Positions 1-7,020 of a stretch of 8,396 bases of DNA are shown one piece after another. A program made the position numbers and the translations under genes. Below the pieces are notes generated by a model that searched no databases, was not told the origin of the DNA, and saw nothing but the letters and a program-made list of their open reading frames with translations. The stretch comes from AC-52 sp044870295 (GTDB lineage: Bacteria > Actinomycetota > UBA4738): positions 1-8,396 of the forward strand of contig JBIOYQ010000107.1 of assembly GCA_044870295.1 (NCBI GenBank), read 5' to 3'. Position 1 is the first letter of the stretch; each line of letters begins with the position of its first letter.

Positions 1-1333
1 GTCCGACCCGCCCTTGGACGTCACCGGGGTCCCCTACAAGGTCGTGAACCAGGTGTACCACTTCCAGGACCTCTCGCAGATCCTGCTCCCCGCCGCGTAC
101 GACCCCGTGTCGCTGACCGCCGACACCACCCTCCGCTACGACCCGGCCACGAGCATGCTCGGCTCGCCGGACCGCACGACCACCGGCTTCAGCTACACCG
201 TGCAGTCGAAGATCGTGACACCGACGAAGGACCTCCTGGACTCGGTGAGGTCGGTCGACTCGGACGAGGCCAGCCCGTACCTGCAGCTCCCGCCCATCCC
301 GCAGAGCATCCGGACCCTGGCCCACAAGCTCACCGACCACCTGCCCGAGCCGTACGAGAAGGTCCGGGCGCTCCAGAACTGGTTCCGACAGCAGTTCCGC
401 TACGACATCAACGCCCCGGCGGGCCACGACGTGAACCACATGGAGTACTTCCTGTTCCGATCCAAGGCTGGCTACTGCGAGCAGTTCGCCGGGACCATGG
501 CCGTGATGCTTCGGGCGCTCGGTATCCCCGCGCGGGTCGCGGTGGGCTTCACCCCCGGCCACACCACCCCGACGAAGAACACGTACCAGGTCACCACCGA
601 CGACGCCCACGCATGGGTCGAGGTCCTGTTCCCGAAGTACGGCTGGTTGATGTTCGAGCCGACGCCGACCCGGCGCAATCCGGCCACCTCGCTGTTCGAC
701 TTCCCCCCGCTCCCTCTGCCGCCCCCGTCGGGCCCGTCGACCGAGTGCCCGCAGGGCGTGTCGAGGCGGTTCGGGGACGTGTGCCTGGGATCGGAGAACC
801 AGAACGGAGAGCCCACAGGAGGCCGAGGCAGGGACGAATCATCCACGTCGCGGTCCGGAGGCTCCACGCCGATCCACCGCCCCACCAGCTGGAAGGTGTT
901 GGCCGGGCAGGTGGCGTTCCTCCTGGCCCTGGTGATCCTGGCGGCCATCCCGGTGACCAAGGCCGTGCGCCGGAGGCTGGCGCTCCGACGAGCCAGGGCT
1001 CCTGCAGAACGCGTGCTGGCTGCGTACCAGGTCCTGGCCGGCCAGGCACGCGACCTGGGGCTGGGGCGCAACCAGGCCGAAACCCTGTGGGAGTACCGCA
1101 CCCGCCTGATCGAACGCGTCCCCGGACTGGACGGCCGGTTCGACCGCCTGACCGGGCTGACGGGCCGCGCCGCCTATTCCGACCGGGAGATCTCGGACCA
1201 GCAAGCGAAGGAAGCGATGGCCACGCTGCGGCAGACACTCCGCCTCATCCGGCGGTCGCGATCGTTCGGCCGGCGGGCCCTGGGATGGTTCTGGGTGGAT
1301 CGTTCGTCGCTGGTCCGCTGGGCGACCGGGTAA
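1..1333 (+). CDS. TgpA-type transglutaminase membrane protein, C-terminal part (5' end outside window)
   Basis: The frame is open from base 2, so the TTG at 14 is an internal codon and the true start lies to the left. Numbering from that TTG, the protein shows a transglutaminase/protease core: catalytic Cys155 in GYCEQFAG, His199 in DDAHAWVEV, and Glu215 of FEPTPT where the third catalytic residue (Asp in TgpA of Pseudomonas) is expected. A Pro/Ser/Gly-rich linker (about 230-292) follows, with two cysteines (245, 257) that could form a disulfide outside the cell. Next come one transmembrane helix (about 295-317), a basic stop-transfer stretch and a DUF4129-like cytoplasmic tail with the GRNQAETLWEYRTRL pattern. 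By family analogy the missing N-terminus should hold several membrane helices, with the core facing outward. Its substrate is unknown and a cell-envelope role is inferred. In actinobacteria such genes usually follow moxR and DUF58 genes, which would lie upstream. Family is sure, function is not. Confidence 0.88.
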   Translation, partial: SDPPLDVTGVPYKVVNQVYHFQDLSQILLPAAYDPVSLTADTTLRYDPATSMLGSPDRTTTGFSYTVQSKIVTPTKDLLDSVRSVDSDEASPYLQLPPIPQSIRTLAHKLTDHLPEPYEKVRALQNWFRQQFRYDINAPAGHDVNHMEYFLFRSKAGYCEQFAGTMAVMLRALGIPARVAVGFTPGHTTPTKNTYQVTTDDAHAWVEVLFPKYGWLMFEPTPTRRNPATSLFDFPPLPLPPPSGPSTECPQGVSRRFGDVCLGSENQNGEPTGGRGRDESSTSRSGGSTPIHRPTSWKVLAGQVAFLLALVILAAIPVTKAVRRRLALRRARAPAERVLAAYQVLAGQARDLGLGRNQAETLWEYRTRLIERVPGLDGRFDRLTGLTGRAAYSDREISDQQAKEAMATLRQTLRLIRRSRSFGRRALGWFWVDRSSLVRWATG

Positions 1334-1340
1334 GGCAGGG

Positions 1341-1823
1341 CTACACCCCCAGCCGGGCCTCCCGGCTGGCATCTCGCAAGGCTCTGAGGAACTGGTCGCG
1401 GTCACGGCGGAACTCGGCGACCTCGCCCGAGACTTGCCGGGCGCATTCGTCGATGGCGACGAAGAAGGCCATCTGTCCCTGGCGCAGCGCGTCCAGGACC
1501 TCACCCTCCCGCCTGACCACCTTGAAGATGGACTTCCCGTCGGTCACCAGCTTCACCTCGGCGAGATGGTCGTCGAGGCGGGCCTTCTTGTTGAGGTAAT
1601 CCCAGGCTCGCCGGACTCGCTGCAGCGACATCCCACCATCCAAGAGTGACTTCACGACCTTCAGAGCGACGAGGTCGCGGAAGGAGTACAGGCGCGGGAC
1701 GCCGGGCCGGCCGCCCGTCTGTTGCACGGAGGGCCGGACGAGGGAGATCTGGTCCCAGTACCGAAGTTGTCGCGCGGTGCAACCGGTGAAACGCGAAGCC
1801 TGATGGGCGGTGAATCCCTCCAA
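1341..1823 (-). CDS. MerR-family transcriptional regulator
   Basis: A 160-residue protein with an N-terminal MerR winged helix-turn-helix: FTAHQASRFTGCTARQLRYW (residues 4-22), then the wing with GVPRLYSFRDL. A helical segment follows (VVKSLLDGGMSLQRVRRAWDYL), as in MerR dimerisation regions. The C-terminal half (about 85-160: VKLVTDGKSIFKVV, LRQGQMAFF) resembles a domain seen in many actinobacterial MerR proteins of unknown ligand. It shows no Cys-rich metal loop, and Cys14 is the only cysteine, so mercury or redox-metal sensing is unlikely. The start is TTG at 1823, chosen because an AAGGAG ribosome site sits 5 nt upstream and the HTH begins right after it. It is convergent with the transglutaminase gene. 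The target genes cannot be told from sequence. A candidate self-operator lies at 1904-1916. Confidence 0.85.
   Translation of the reverse strand: MEGFTAHQASRFTGCTARQLRYWDQISLVRPSVQQTGGRPGVPRLYSFRDLVALKVVKSLLDGGMSLQRVRRAWDYLNKKARLDDHLAEVKLVTDGKSIFKVVRREGEVLDALRQGQMAFFVAIDECARQVSGEVAEFRRDRDQFLRALRDASREARLGV
1349..1369. terminator. Perfect 9-bp stem-loop at the 3'-3' junction of the transglutaminase and merR genes
   Basis: CCAGCCGGG (1349-1357), loop CCT, then CCCGGCTGG (1361-1369) form a perfect GC-rich hairpin starting 16 bp after the transglutaminase stop codon. It lies inside the last codons of the opposing merR gene. There is no T-run on either side, so it is not a textbook intrinsic terminator. 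Its position between convergent genes makes a two-way transcription barrier plausible. Coding constraint on the merR tail is the alternative explanation. Confidence 0.35.
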
Positions 1824-1828
1824 CGCTG

Positions 1829-1834
1829 CTCCTT
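1829..1834 (-). promoter_or_regulatory. Ribosome binding site AAGGAG fixing the merR TTG start
   Basis: The minus strand reads AAGGAG, five bases before the TTG at 1823-1821. It is among the clearest Shine-Dalgarno sequences in the window and supports this non-ATG start over the next in-frame candidates. Confidence 0.7.
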
Positions 1835-1903
1835 GCCTCGGTTCGGCCCGGGCCGGCCGTTGCCCCCCGCAAGAGGGCCACGCCGGAGGGGAAGGCGGGC
1901 TAT

Positions 1904-1933
1904 GTTGTAGAACAACCGAGCGTCACGATGCAA
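1904..1933 (-). promoter_or_regulatory. Candidate merR promoter with inverted repeat over the -10 box
   Basis: On the minus strand, TTGCAT (1933-1928) and TACAAC (1909-1904) lie 18 bp apart as weak -35/-10 elements. The inverted repeat GTTGT-TCT-ACAAC (1904-1916) covers the -10 element. MerR proteins typically bind dyad operators between or across promoter elements with long spacers, so this is a plausible autoregulatory site. It is the only AT-richer patch in the 194-bp gap between merR and the DUF3040 gene. The predicted 5' leader of about 75 nt is very GC-rich. This is inference from pattern only. Confidence 0.35.
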
Positions 1934-2017
1934 GGCGACGCGCCGAGCAGGACGAATGGAAACGCGATCGCATCGAAGTGACGGGTGAGGTTGGATCGGG
2001 TGGAACGCGTTCGCAGG

Positions 2018-2386
2018 CTACGTGGAGCCGCGAGGTCGACGAAGGCGTTCCGCCAGCCGCGCCAACGCGGCGGTGATCGAGAAGTGGCCGCCCTGCTGGC
2101 CGTGCGACCGGAGTTGATCCTTCCCCATGCGACGGAGATGGTGATACACGACCAGACCCGACGCGAGCATCAGCGCGAACCCGGCCAGGGCCAGCCAGAT
2201 ACTCGCCACGAACAACAGCAGCAACACGAAGCCGATGACGAACCCCGCCAGTCCCCATCGAATTCGGCGGAGGGCATGTGCCGCGACCGTGGCTTTGGAG
2301 ACGCTCTCGACCAGCCGCGGATCCTCCTCGGCGAGCCGGCGCTCGATCTCTTCGAGGATGCGCTGTTCGTGCGGTGTCAGCGGCAT
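2018..2386 (-). CDS. DUF3040 family small membrane protein
   Basis: A 122-residue protein beginning MPLTPHEQRILEEIERRLAE, the typical DUF3040 N-terminal signature: an amphipathic, charged helix with the downstream EEDPRL motif. Two adjacent transmembrane helices follow (about residues 45-62 and 64-81), and then a basic cytoplasmic tail. The family is largely confined to actinobacteria and has no established biochemical function. The ATG at 2386 is preferred over the in-frame ATG at 2416 for three reasons: family members start with MPL, a GGAAAGGG ribosome site sits 4 nt upstream, and a TATAAT box overlaps the 2416 codon. It lies downstream of dinB on the same strand. In other actinobacteria DUF3040 genes are, from memory, often near dinB and the mraZ division cluster. 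Confidence 0.87.
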   Translation of the reverse strand: MPLTPHEQRILEEIERRLAEEDPRLVESVSKATVAAHALRRIRWGLAGFVIGFVLLLLFVASIWLALAGFALMLASGLVVYHHLRRMGKDQLRSHGQQGGHFSITAALARLAERLRRPRGST

Positions 2387-2390
2387 GGAA

Positions 2391-2398
2391 CCCTTTCC
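2391..2398 (-). promoter_or_regulatory. Ribosome binding site GGAAAGGG selecting the DUF3040 start
   Basis: The minus strand reads GGAAAGGG, four bases before the ATG at 2386. The upstream in-frame ATG at 2416 has no comparable site at a proper distance, because its nearest AGGAG is about 18 nt away. This decides the shorter protein. Confidence 0.6.
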
Positions 2399-2414
2399 AA
2401 AAGACCCTATCGCC

Positions 2415-2443
2415 ATTATAGGAATGGCTTCGTCACTCCTCTA
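2415..2443 (-). promoter_or_regulatory. Candidate promoter for the DUF3040 gene, perfect TATAAT on the dinB stop codon
   Basis: The minus strand carries an exact TATAAT (2420-2415) inside otherwise GC-rich DNA. It includes the dinB stop TAA (2418-2416). The hexamer 17 bp upstream, TAGAGG (2443-2438), is a poor -35 match, so the call rests on the -10 box. Transcription would start near 2408, leaving a leader of about 22 nt before the ATG at 2386. It would allow DUF3040 expression independent of dnaE2-dinB. Confidence 0.45.
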
Positions 2444-3675
2444 TTCCCACCTGAGCCCGGAATCAACGGCGGGCGCGACCGGGTCCCGCGCGCGCCGGGC
2501 GTCAGCAGCGCGGCGGGGAGCGCCGCCCCCCGGCCGAACCGGCGCTCGACCCGGTCCAGCGCCCGCTCGGCGTCCCCCCACCGGCCCTCGCGGACCAGGG
2601 CCACCTGCTGGACCCCGGAGGGCTCCAGGCCGGTGGCGGCCACGCCGATCAGGCGGAACCGTCGTCGGCCCGGTGGGAGGCGAAGCAGCAGGTCACGCGC
2701 TACGCGGTAGAGATCGGCGCCGGTGTCCGTGGCCGATGAAAGGGTCCTGGAGCGTGTCAGCGTGGAGAAGCTCGGGAGGCGCAGCTTGAGGGTGACCGTC
2801 CGAGCACGGTAGCCGTCGGCCCGGAGCCGCGCGGCCACTCGGTGCGACAGCGAAAGGATCTCGCGGAGGACCTCGTCGGGGTCGTCCAGGTCCCGTGGAT
2901 AGGTCTCTTCGTGGCTGACGGATTTCGCCGCCTCCCAGGGGACCACCACACGATCGTCACGGCCGTGGGCCAGGACCAGCAGGTCGCGAGCGTGGCCCTC
3001 CCCCAACACGCGCTCGAGGATGGCGGACGGCGTGCGGGCCAGATCGGCGACCATCCGGATGCCGAGCCGGCCCAGCACCTCGGCGGTCTTCTCCCCGATC
3101 CCCCACAGCGCGCCGACCGGCAGCGGATGGAGGAACTCCGTCACCTCGCCGGCCTTGACCACCACCAGGCCGTCGGGTTTGGCTCGAGTGGACGCCAGCT
3201 TCGCCACCAGCTTGTTCGGCCCCACGCCCACCGACGCGATCAGCGCCAGCTCCTCCCGGATGGCCGAGCGGATGCGCTCGGCGACGACGGGCGGCGGACC
3301 GAACAGCAGCGTGGCGCCGCTCACGTCGAGGAAAGCCTCGTCGAGTGAGATCGGCTCGACCGACGGACTGTGTGCCAGCAGGATCTCGCGGAATCGATTC
3401 GAGTAGGCGCGGTAGGCGTCGAAGTCCGGCGGGACGAACACGGCCTCTGGGCACAGTCGCCTGGCCCGCATGCTGGGCATGGCAGAGTGCAGGCCTCGGG
3501 CCCTGGCGGCGTACGACGCGGACATCACCACCCCGCGCGGCCCCGCGCTTCCCACCACCACGGGCTTGCCCGCGAGCGAGGGGTCTTTCAACACCTCGAC
3601 CGATGCGTAGAACGCGTCGAGGTCGACATGGAGGATCGGTTCGTCGGGGCGGGCGGCCGTCACGCGCCTCATCAT
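2416..3675 (-). CDS. dinB: Y-family DNA polymerase IV (DinB), translesion synthesis
   Basis: A 419-residue Y-family polymerase that copies damaged templates. The palm is intact: Asp18 in HVDLDAFYASVE, and Asp112-Glu113 in SLDEAFLDVSG. Tyr23 is at the steric-gate position that excludes ribonucleotides. SVGVGPNKLVAKLAS and the helix-hairpin-helix region LWGIGEKTAEVLGRLGI are typical DinB. The little-finger domain ends near VTLKLRLPSFSTLTRSRTL. QQVALV, just before RWGDAERALDRVERRFG, sits where homologues carry a QLxLF clamp-binding motif, so sliding-clamp binding is likely but degenerate. This catalytic set makes it a true polymerase rather than an ImuB-type inactive paralogue. ATG ATG at 3675/3672 overlaps the dnaE2 TGA (4-bp ATGA overlap), and no Shine-Dalgarno sequence is visible, so translational coupling to dnaE2 is inferred. 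Reading the frame further upstream (to 4278) only gives an out-of-frame shadow of dnaE2. Confidence 0.93.
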   Translation of the reverse strand: MMRRVTAARPDEPILHVDLDAFYASVEVLKDPSLAGKPVVVGSAGPRGVVMSASYAARARGLHSAMPSMRARRLCPEAVFVPPDFDAYRAYSNRFREILLAHSPSVEPISLDEAFLDVSGATLLFGPPPVVAERIRSAIREELALIASVGVGPNKLVAKLASTRAKPDGLVVVKAGEVTEFLHPLPVGALWGIGEKTAEVLGRLGIRMVADLARTPSAILERVLGEGHARDLLVLAHGRDDRVVVPWEAAKSVSHEETYPRDLDDPDEVLREILSLSHRVAARLRADGYRARTVTLKLRLPSFSTLTRSRTLSSATDTGADLYRVARDLLLRLPPGRRRFRLIGVAATGLEPSGVQQVALVREGRWGDAERALDRVERRFGRGAALPAALLTPGARGTRSRPPLIPGSGGNRGVTKPFL

Positions 3676-6600
3676 GACGGAGGGATCAGCGTCCCGCGGA
3701 GCCGCCGCTGGAATGCCAGACCTTTCGGACGGGTGGTGCGGCGATCCCGTGCGGGGGCGGCACCAGCGTCCCGAGGTCGTGGCGCTCCTCCGACACGGAA
3801 GGGGTCGGGCGCTCTGGGCCCACCGTGGCCGAGTACCTCGGACAGGCGCCCCGCCTTCTTCGCCGCGGACAGGGTCGTGAGGTCCCAGACCCGCTCCGCC
3901 ACCAGGCTGGCGCCCCGCACGCCGGTTCGGCGGAGCCTTCCCCAGACGACGAGCACGAAGCCGTGGAAGATGGCCTTGGCGCACCAGGGCTGGACCCGTT
4001 CGAACACGGTCACGTCGGCCAGGCCGGTGCCGTCGTCCAGCGTGAGGAAGATGATGCGCTGGCCGCTGCGGACGGCCGGGGTCTGGGACGCCACCTTCAC
4101 TCCGGCCACCATCAGCCACCGGTCGCCCTTCAGATCTCCCAGCCGCCCGGCCGGGGTGACGCCGAGGTCCTGCAGCAGCGGGCGGTAGAACTCCATCAGG
4201 TGGCGTGAGGCGTCCATCCCGATCACTTCGAGCTCCGCCTTGACCCGCTCCGACGCCGAATACTCCGTGAGGCCCCACGACGGTGGCTCCGTCAGTGGAA
4301 GGGTGGCCTGCTCACCTTCCTTGGGAGCCTCGGCGGTCATGGCGACGTAGACGCGGTCGCGCCGAGTCCCCCGTCCCCCGGCCAGCCCGTCGAACGCGCC
4401 GGCGTGGGCGAGTGCCTCGGCCACCGGCCGGGTCAGGGTGGTCCGCCGGAGTACGTCGCCCACGTTCGCGAACGATCGGTCCGACCGCGCCTGGAGGATC
4501 GAGTCGATCTCGGCATCCGAGATCCCGTGCACGTCCTTCAACCCGAGCCGGATCCCGCACCTGTTCGGTGCGACGACCTCAGAGCCGGGAATCGCTTCGA
4601 CTGTGTACTCGGGCTCGGAGCGGTTGATGTCGAGCGGGAGGACCTGGATGTCGTGATGCCGGGCGTCCTCCAGGATCAATCGCCGGGGATACATGCCCGG
4701 CTCGTGGGTGAGGACCCCGGCCAGGAAGTGCGCCGGATAGTGGGCCTTGAGCCACGCGGACTGGTACGTGGGCACGGCGAACGCGGCGGCGTGAGCCTTG
4801 CAGAACCCGAACGAGGCGAACTGCAGCACGTCGTGCCAGATCTTCTCCGCCACCGCCTGGGGGATCCCCCGGGCCGTGGCTCGCCGCAGGAAGTCGGGCC
4901 CGATGCGATCGACCTCGAGGTCGTCCGCCAGGTGGCGTCGGATCCGGTCGCACTCCGAGAGGTCGTAGCCGGCCGCCGCTGCGAGCACCTTCATGACCTG
5001 CTCGTGGTAGACGACCACGCCGTGGCTCTCCTGAAGCGCCGCCGTCAGCAGCTGGTGCGGATAGGAGACGGGCTCGGCGCCGTGTCGGCGGTTCAGGAAC
5101 GGCGTGATCATGTCCGACTTCACCGGACCCGGTCGGAACAAGGAGATGTCGATGATCAGGTCCGACCACGCCGTGGGCTGGAACTTCTGGAGCAGCTCTC
5201 GCTGGCCCGGCGACTCGATCTGGAAGCATCCGATGGTGTCCGATGACCGGATCAGCTCGAAGGTCTTCGGATCCTCCGCGGGGATGGCGTCGAGGTCGAC
5301 CTTCTCCCCTTCCGTTCGGGCGATCTCGTCCAGGGCGTGGCGCATGGCGGAGAGCATCCGCACGCCGAGGACGTCCAGCTTGAGGAGTCCCAGCAGCTCG
5401 ACGTCGTCCTTGTCGGCCTGGACCATGCGGTAGCCCTCGAACGACCGCTCCAGGGGAACGCGGTCCGGGAGGTCGTGGCCGGACAGCACGATGCCGCTGG
5501 GGTGCAGCGCCAGGTGCCGGGGGAAGCCGTTCAACCGCTCCACCACCCGGAACAGCGTGTCGAGCTGGCCGGCGTCGAGGTTCAGCCCTTCGAGCTCGGG
5601 GAGCTTGGCCATGGCCTCGCGGACGTGATGGGCACCGATGTGCGGGAAGGCCTTGGCCGCCAGGTCGACCTCTCCCTCGGGGAGGCCGAGCGCCTTGCCG
5701 ACCTCCCGGATCGCTCCCCTGGCCCGATAGGTGTCGACCATGTTCACGCAGGCGCACCGGTCGTCGCCGTGACGGGCCAGTACCGCGTCGTACACGTCCT
5801 TCCGCCGCGCCGACTCAACGTCGATGTCGATGTCGGGCAGCTCGTCCCGGAGGGGGTTGATGAACCGCTCGAACAGCAGGCCGTGGGCGATGGGGTCGAC
5901 GTCGGAGACCCGTGTGAGGTAGCAGACCAGCGATCCCGCCGCCGAGCCGCGGCATGCCGTGCGGATGCCCATGGCCCGGATGTCCGCGCAGATGTCGGCG
6001 ACCGTGAGGAAGTAACCGGCGTACCCCATGGTCTGGATCAGCGCCAGCTCGTGGTCGAGGCGGTCTCGGACCTCTCGGGTCGGTCGCATGCCGCGATCGT
6101 CGAGCCCGCGCCAGCATCGCTCGGCCAGCACCGAGCCGGCGCTGCGCCCCCTGGGCGCGGGGAACCGAGGGAAGTGGACCTGCCGCAGCCCGAGGTCGAA
6201 CCGGCACCGATCGGCGATCTCCAGCGTTCGGTCGCACAGCTCGGGCGCCTCGGCGAACAGCTCGCGCATCGAGGCGGCCGGCTTCAGGTAGCCCTCGGCA
6301 TTGGCGCGGCTGACGTGATGGGAGGCGATCGGCACGATCTCCCGCATGCACTCCAGGACGTCGGCCAAGAACGCATCCTCCGGCACCAGATACCGCACGC
6401 CGTTTGTGGCCACTGCCGGGGCGCTGGCCTCGGCTGCCAGACGGAGCAGCCGGCGAACCTCGGTGGTGCTGTCCGGCTGGAGACGGTGCTGCACCTCGAC
6501 GAAGACGTCGTCGCCGAAGGCCTCTCGGTACGGCCGGATGGCGGCGGCCGCGGCGTCGAACCGACCTGCCGCAGCCAGCGTGCCGGGCTCCGATCCGGGA

Positions 6601-6992
6601 CCGATCAGGCACACCAGTCCAGCTGCGCGCTCACAGACCTGGCCGGCCGTGAGGGCGGGATCGCCTCGCTCCCCCGTCATCTGCGCCGTGGTGATCAGCC
6701 GGCACAGGTTCCCGTATCCCGTGGCGTCCTTGGCCAAGAGGACCACGAGCCGATCTCCACGGACGCCTCGTACGGTGAGGGTCGCGCCGAGGATCGGCCG
6801 GACCCCCACGTGCCGGCAGGCGTCGGCGAATCGCGCCGCCCCGTACAACCCGTCCCGGTCGGTGAGCGCCACGGCGGGCATGCCGAGTTGCGCGGCGCGG
6901 AGGACCACGTCCTCGGGTGAGAACGCCCCGTCCTTCATGGAGAAGTAGGACCGGACGTTCAGATGGACGAAGGAGGGGAGGTGTTCGGCCAT
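3672..6992 (-). CDS. dnaE2: Error-prone DNA polymerase III alpha subunit, DnaE2 type
   Basis: A 1106-residue C-family polymerase. Order: PHP domain (about 8-220), palm with catalytic aspartates in LPDIDIDVES (Asp387, 389, 391) and Asp540 in KLDVLGVRML, fingers with SFGFCKAHA (about 725-733), a helix-hairpin-helix region (about 840-870), a clamp-binding candidate QATLPL (895-900), an OB fold (about 955-1040) and a basic Pro/Arg/Gly-rich tail. The length is close to DnaE2 and shorter than the main replicative DnaE. The PHP metal ligands are changed (HLNVR for HxHxH, TDRDG for TDHDG, Thr71 where Glu is expected), so no PHP exonuclease is expected. ATG 6992 has no Shine-Dalgarno sequence at normal spacing; GGAGG is about 21 nt upstream. 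It heads a coupled pair with dinB. No ImuA' or ImuB is present nearby. The expected role is lesion bypass and damage-induced mutagenesis. Confidence 0.93.
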   Translation of the reverse strand: MAEHLPSFVHLNVRSYFSMKDGAFSPEDVVLRAAQLGMPAVALTDRDGLYGAARFADACRHVGVRPILGATLTVRGVRGDRLVVLLAKDATGYGNLCRLITTAQMTGERGDPALTAGQVCERAAGLVCLIGPGSEPGTLAAAGRFDAAAAAIRPYREAFGDDVFVEVQHRLQPDSTTEVRRLLRLAAEASAPAVATNGVRYLVPEDAFLADVLECMREIVPIASHHVSRANAEGYLKPAASMRELFAEAPELCDRTLEIADRCRFDLGLRQVHFPRFPAPRGRSAGSVLAERCWRGLDDRGMRPTREVRDRLDHELALIQTMGYAGYFLTVADICADIRAMGIRTACRGSAAGSLVCYLTRVSDVDPIAHGLLFERFINPLRDELPDIDIDVESARRKDVYDAVLARHGDDRCACVNMVDTYRARGAIREVGKALGLPEGEVDLAAKAFPHIGAHHVREAMAKLPELEGLNLDAGQLDTLFRVVERLNGFPRHLALHPSGIVLSGHDLPDRVPLERSFEGYRMVQADKDDVELLGLLKLDVLGVRMLSAMRHALDEIARTEGEKVDLDAIPAEDPKTFELIRSSDTIGCFQIESPGQRELLQKFQPTAWSDLIIDISLFRPGPVKSDMITPFLNRRHGAEPVSYPHQLLTAALQESHGVVVYHEQVMKVLAAAAGYDLSECDRIRRHLADDLEVDRIGPDFLRRATARGIPQAVAEKIWHDVLQFASFGFCKAHAAAFAVPTYQSAWLKAHYPAHFLAGVLTHEPGMYPRRLILEDARHHDIQVLPLDINRSEPEYTVEAIPGSEVVAPNRCGIRLGLKDVHGISDAEIDSILQARSDRSFANVGDVLRRTTLTRPVAEALAHAGAFDGLAGGRGTRRDRVYVAMTAEAPKEGEQATLPLTEPPSWGLTEYSASERVKAELEVIGMDASRHLMEFYRPLLQDLGVTPAGRLGDLKGDRWLMVAGVKVASQTPAVRSGQRIIFLTLDDGTGLADVTVFERVQPWCAKAIFHGFVLVVWGRLRRTGVRGASLVAERVWDLTTLSAAKKAGRLSEVLGHGGPRAPDPFRVGGAPRPRDAGAAPARDRRTTRPKGLAFQRRLRGTLIPPS

Positions 6993-7012
6993 GCGATCGC
7001 ACCGTCTACCCT
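6984..7012 (+). promoter_or_regulatory. Candidate promoter for a leaderless DUF402 mRNA
   Basis: TACCCT (7007-7012) matches the TAnnnT actinobacterial -10 pattern and ends exactly 8 bases before the ATG at 7021. Transcription would thus start at or next to the A of the start codon. No Shine-Dalgarno sequence precedes the ATG, as expected for a leaderless message, a common mode in actinobacteria. The -35 region (TTCGGC, 6984-6989, 17-bp spacing) is weak and lies inside dnaE2 codons. Confidence 0.45.
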
Positions 7013-7020
7013 GACCTCCG

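Noticed and set aside
613..1599. Plus-strand frame of 328 codons overlapping the transglutaminase and merR genes
   Set aside because: The translation is Pro/Arg/Gly-rich without recognisable motifs and runs through two well-supported genes in other frames.
1844..1855. Palindrome CGGCCCGGGCCG in the merR leader
   Set aside because: Simple GC self-complementarity expected in this composition. There is no partner structure or riboswitch-like architecture around it.
3676..4278. N-terminal extension of the dinB reading frame giving a 620-residue protein
   Set aside because: These 201 codons are the out-of-frame complement-frame shadow of the dnaE2 3' end: low-complexity Arg/Gly/Pro sequence with no homology pattern. 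DinB homology starts right after the ATG ATG at 3675.
4465..4483. SOS-box-like CGAACGATCGGTCCG and a TTCGCGAA palindrome inside dnaE2
   Set aside because: The right half-site departs from GTTCG, it lies deep in coding sequence, and no gene starts nearby.
5337..6920. Long plus-strand open frame (527 codons) opposite dnaE2
   Set aside because: Antisense shadow of a clear 1106-residue polymerase gene. Its translation is His/Arg/Gly-biased with no domain-like pattern. GC-rich codon bias produces such frames.
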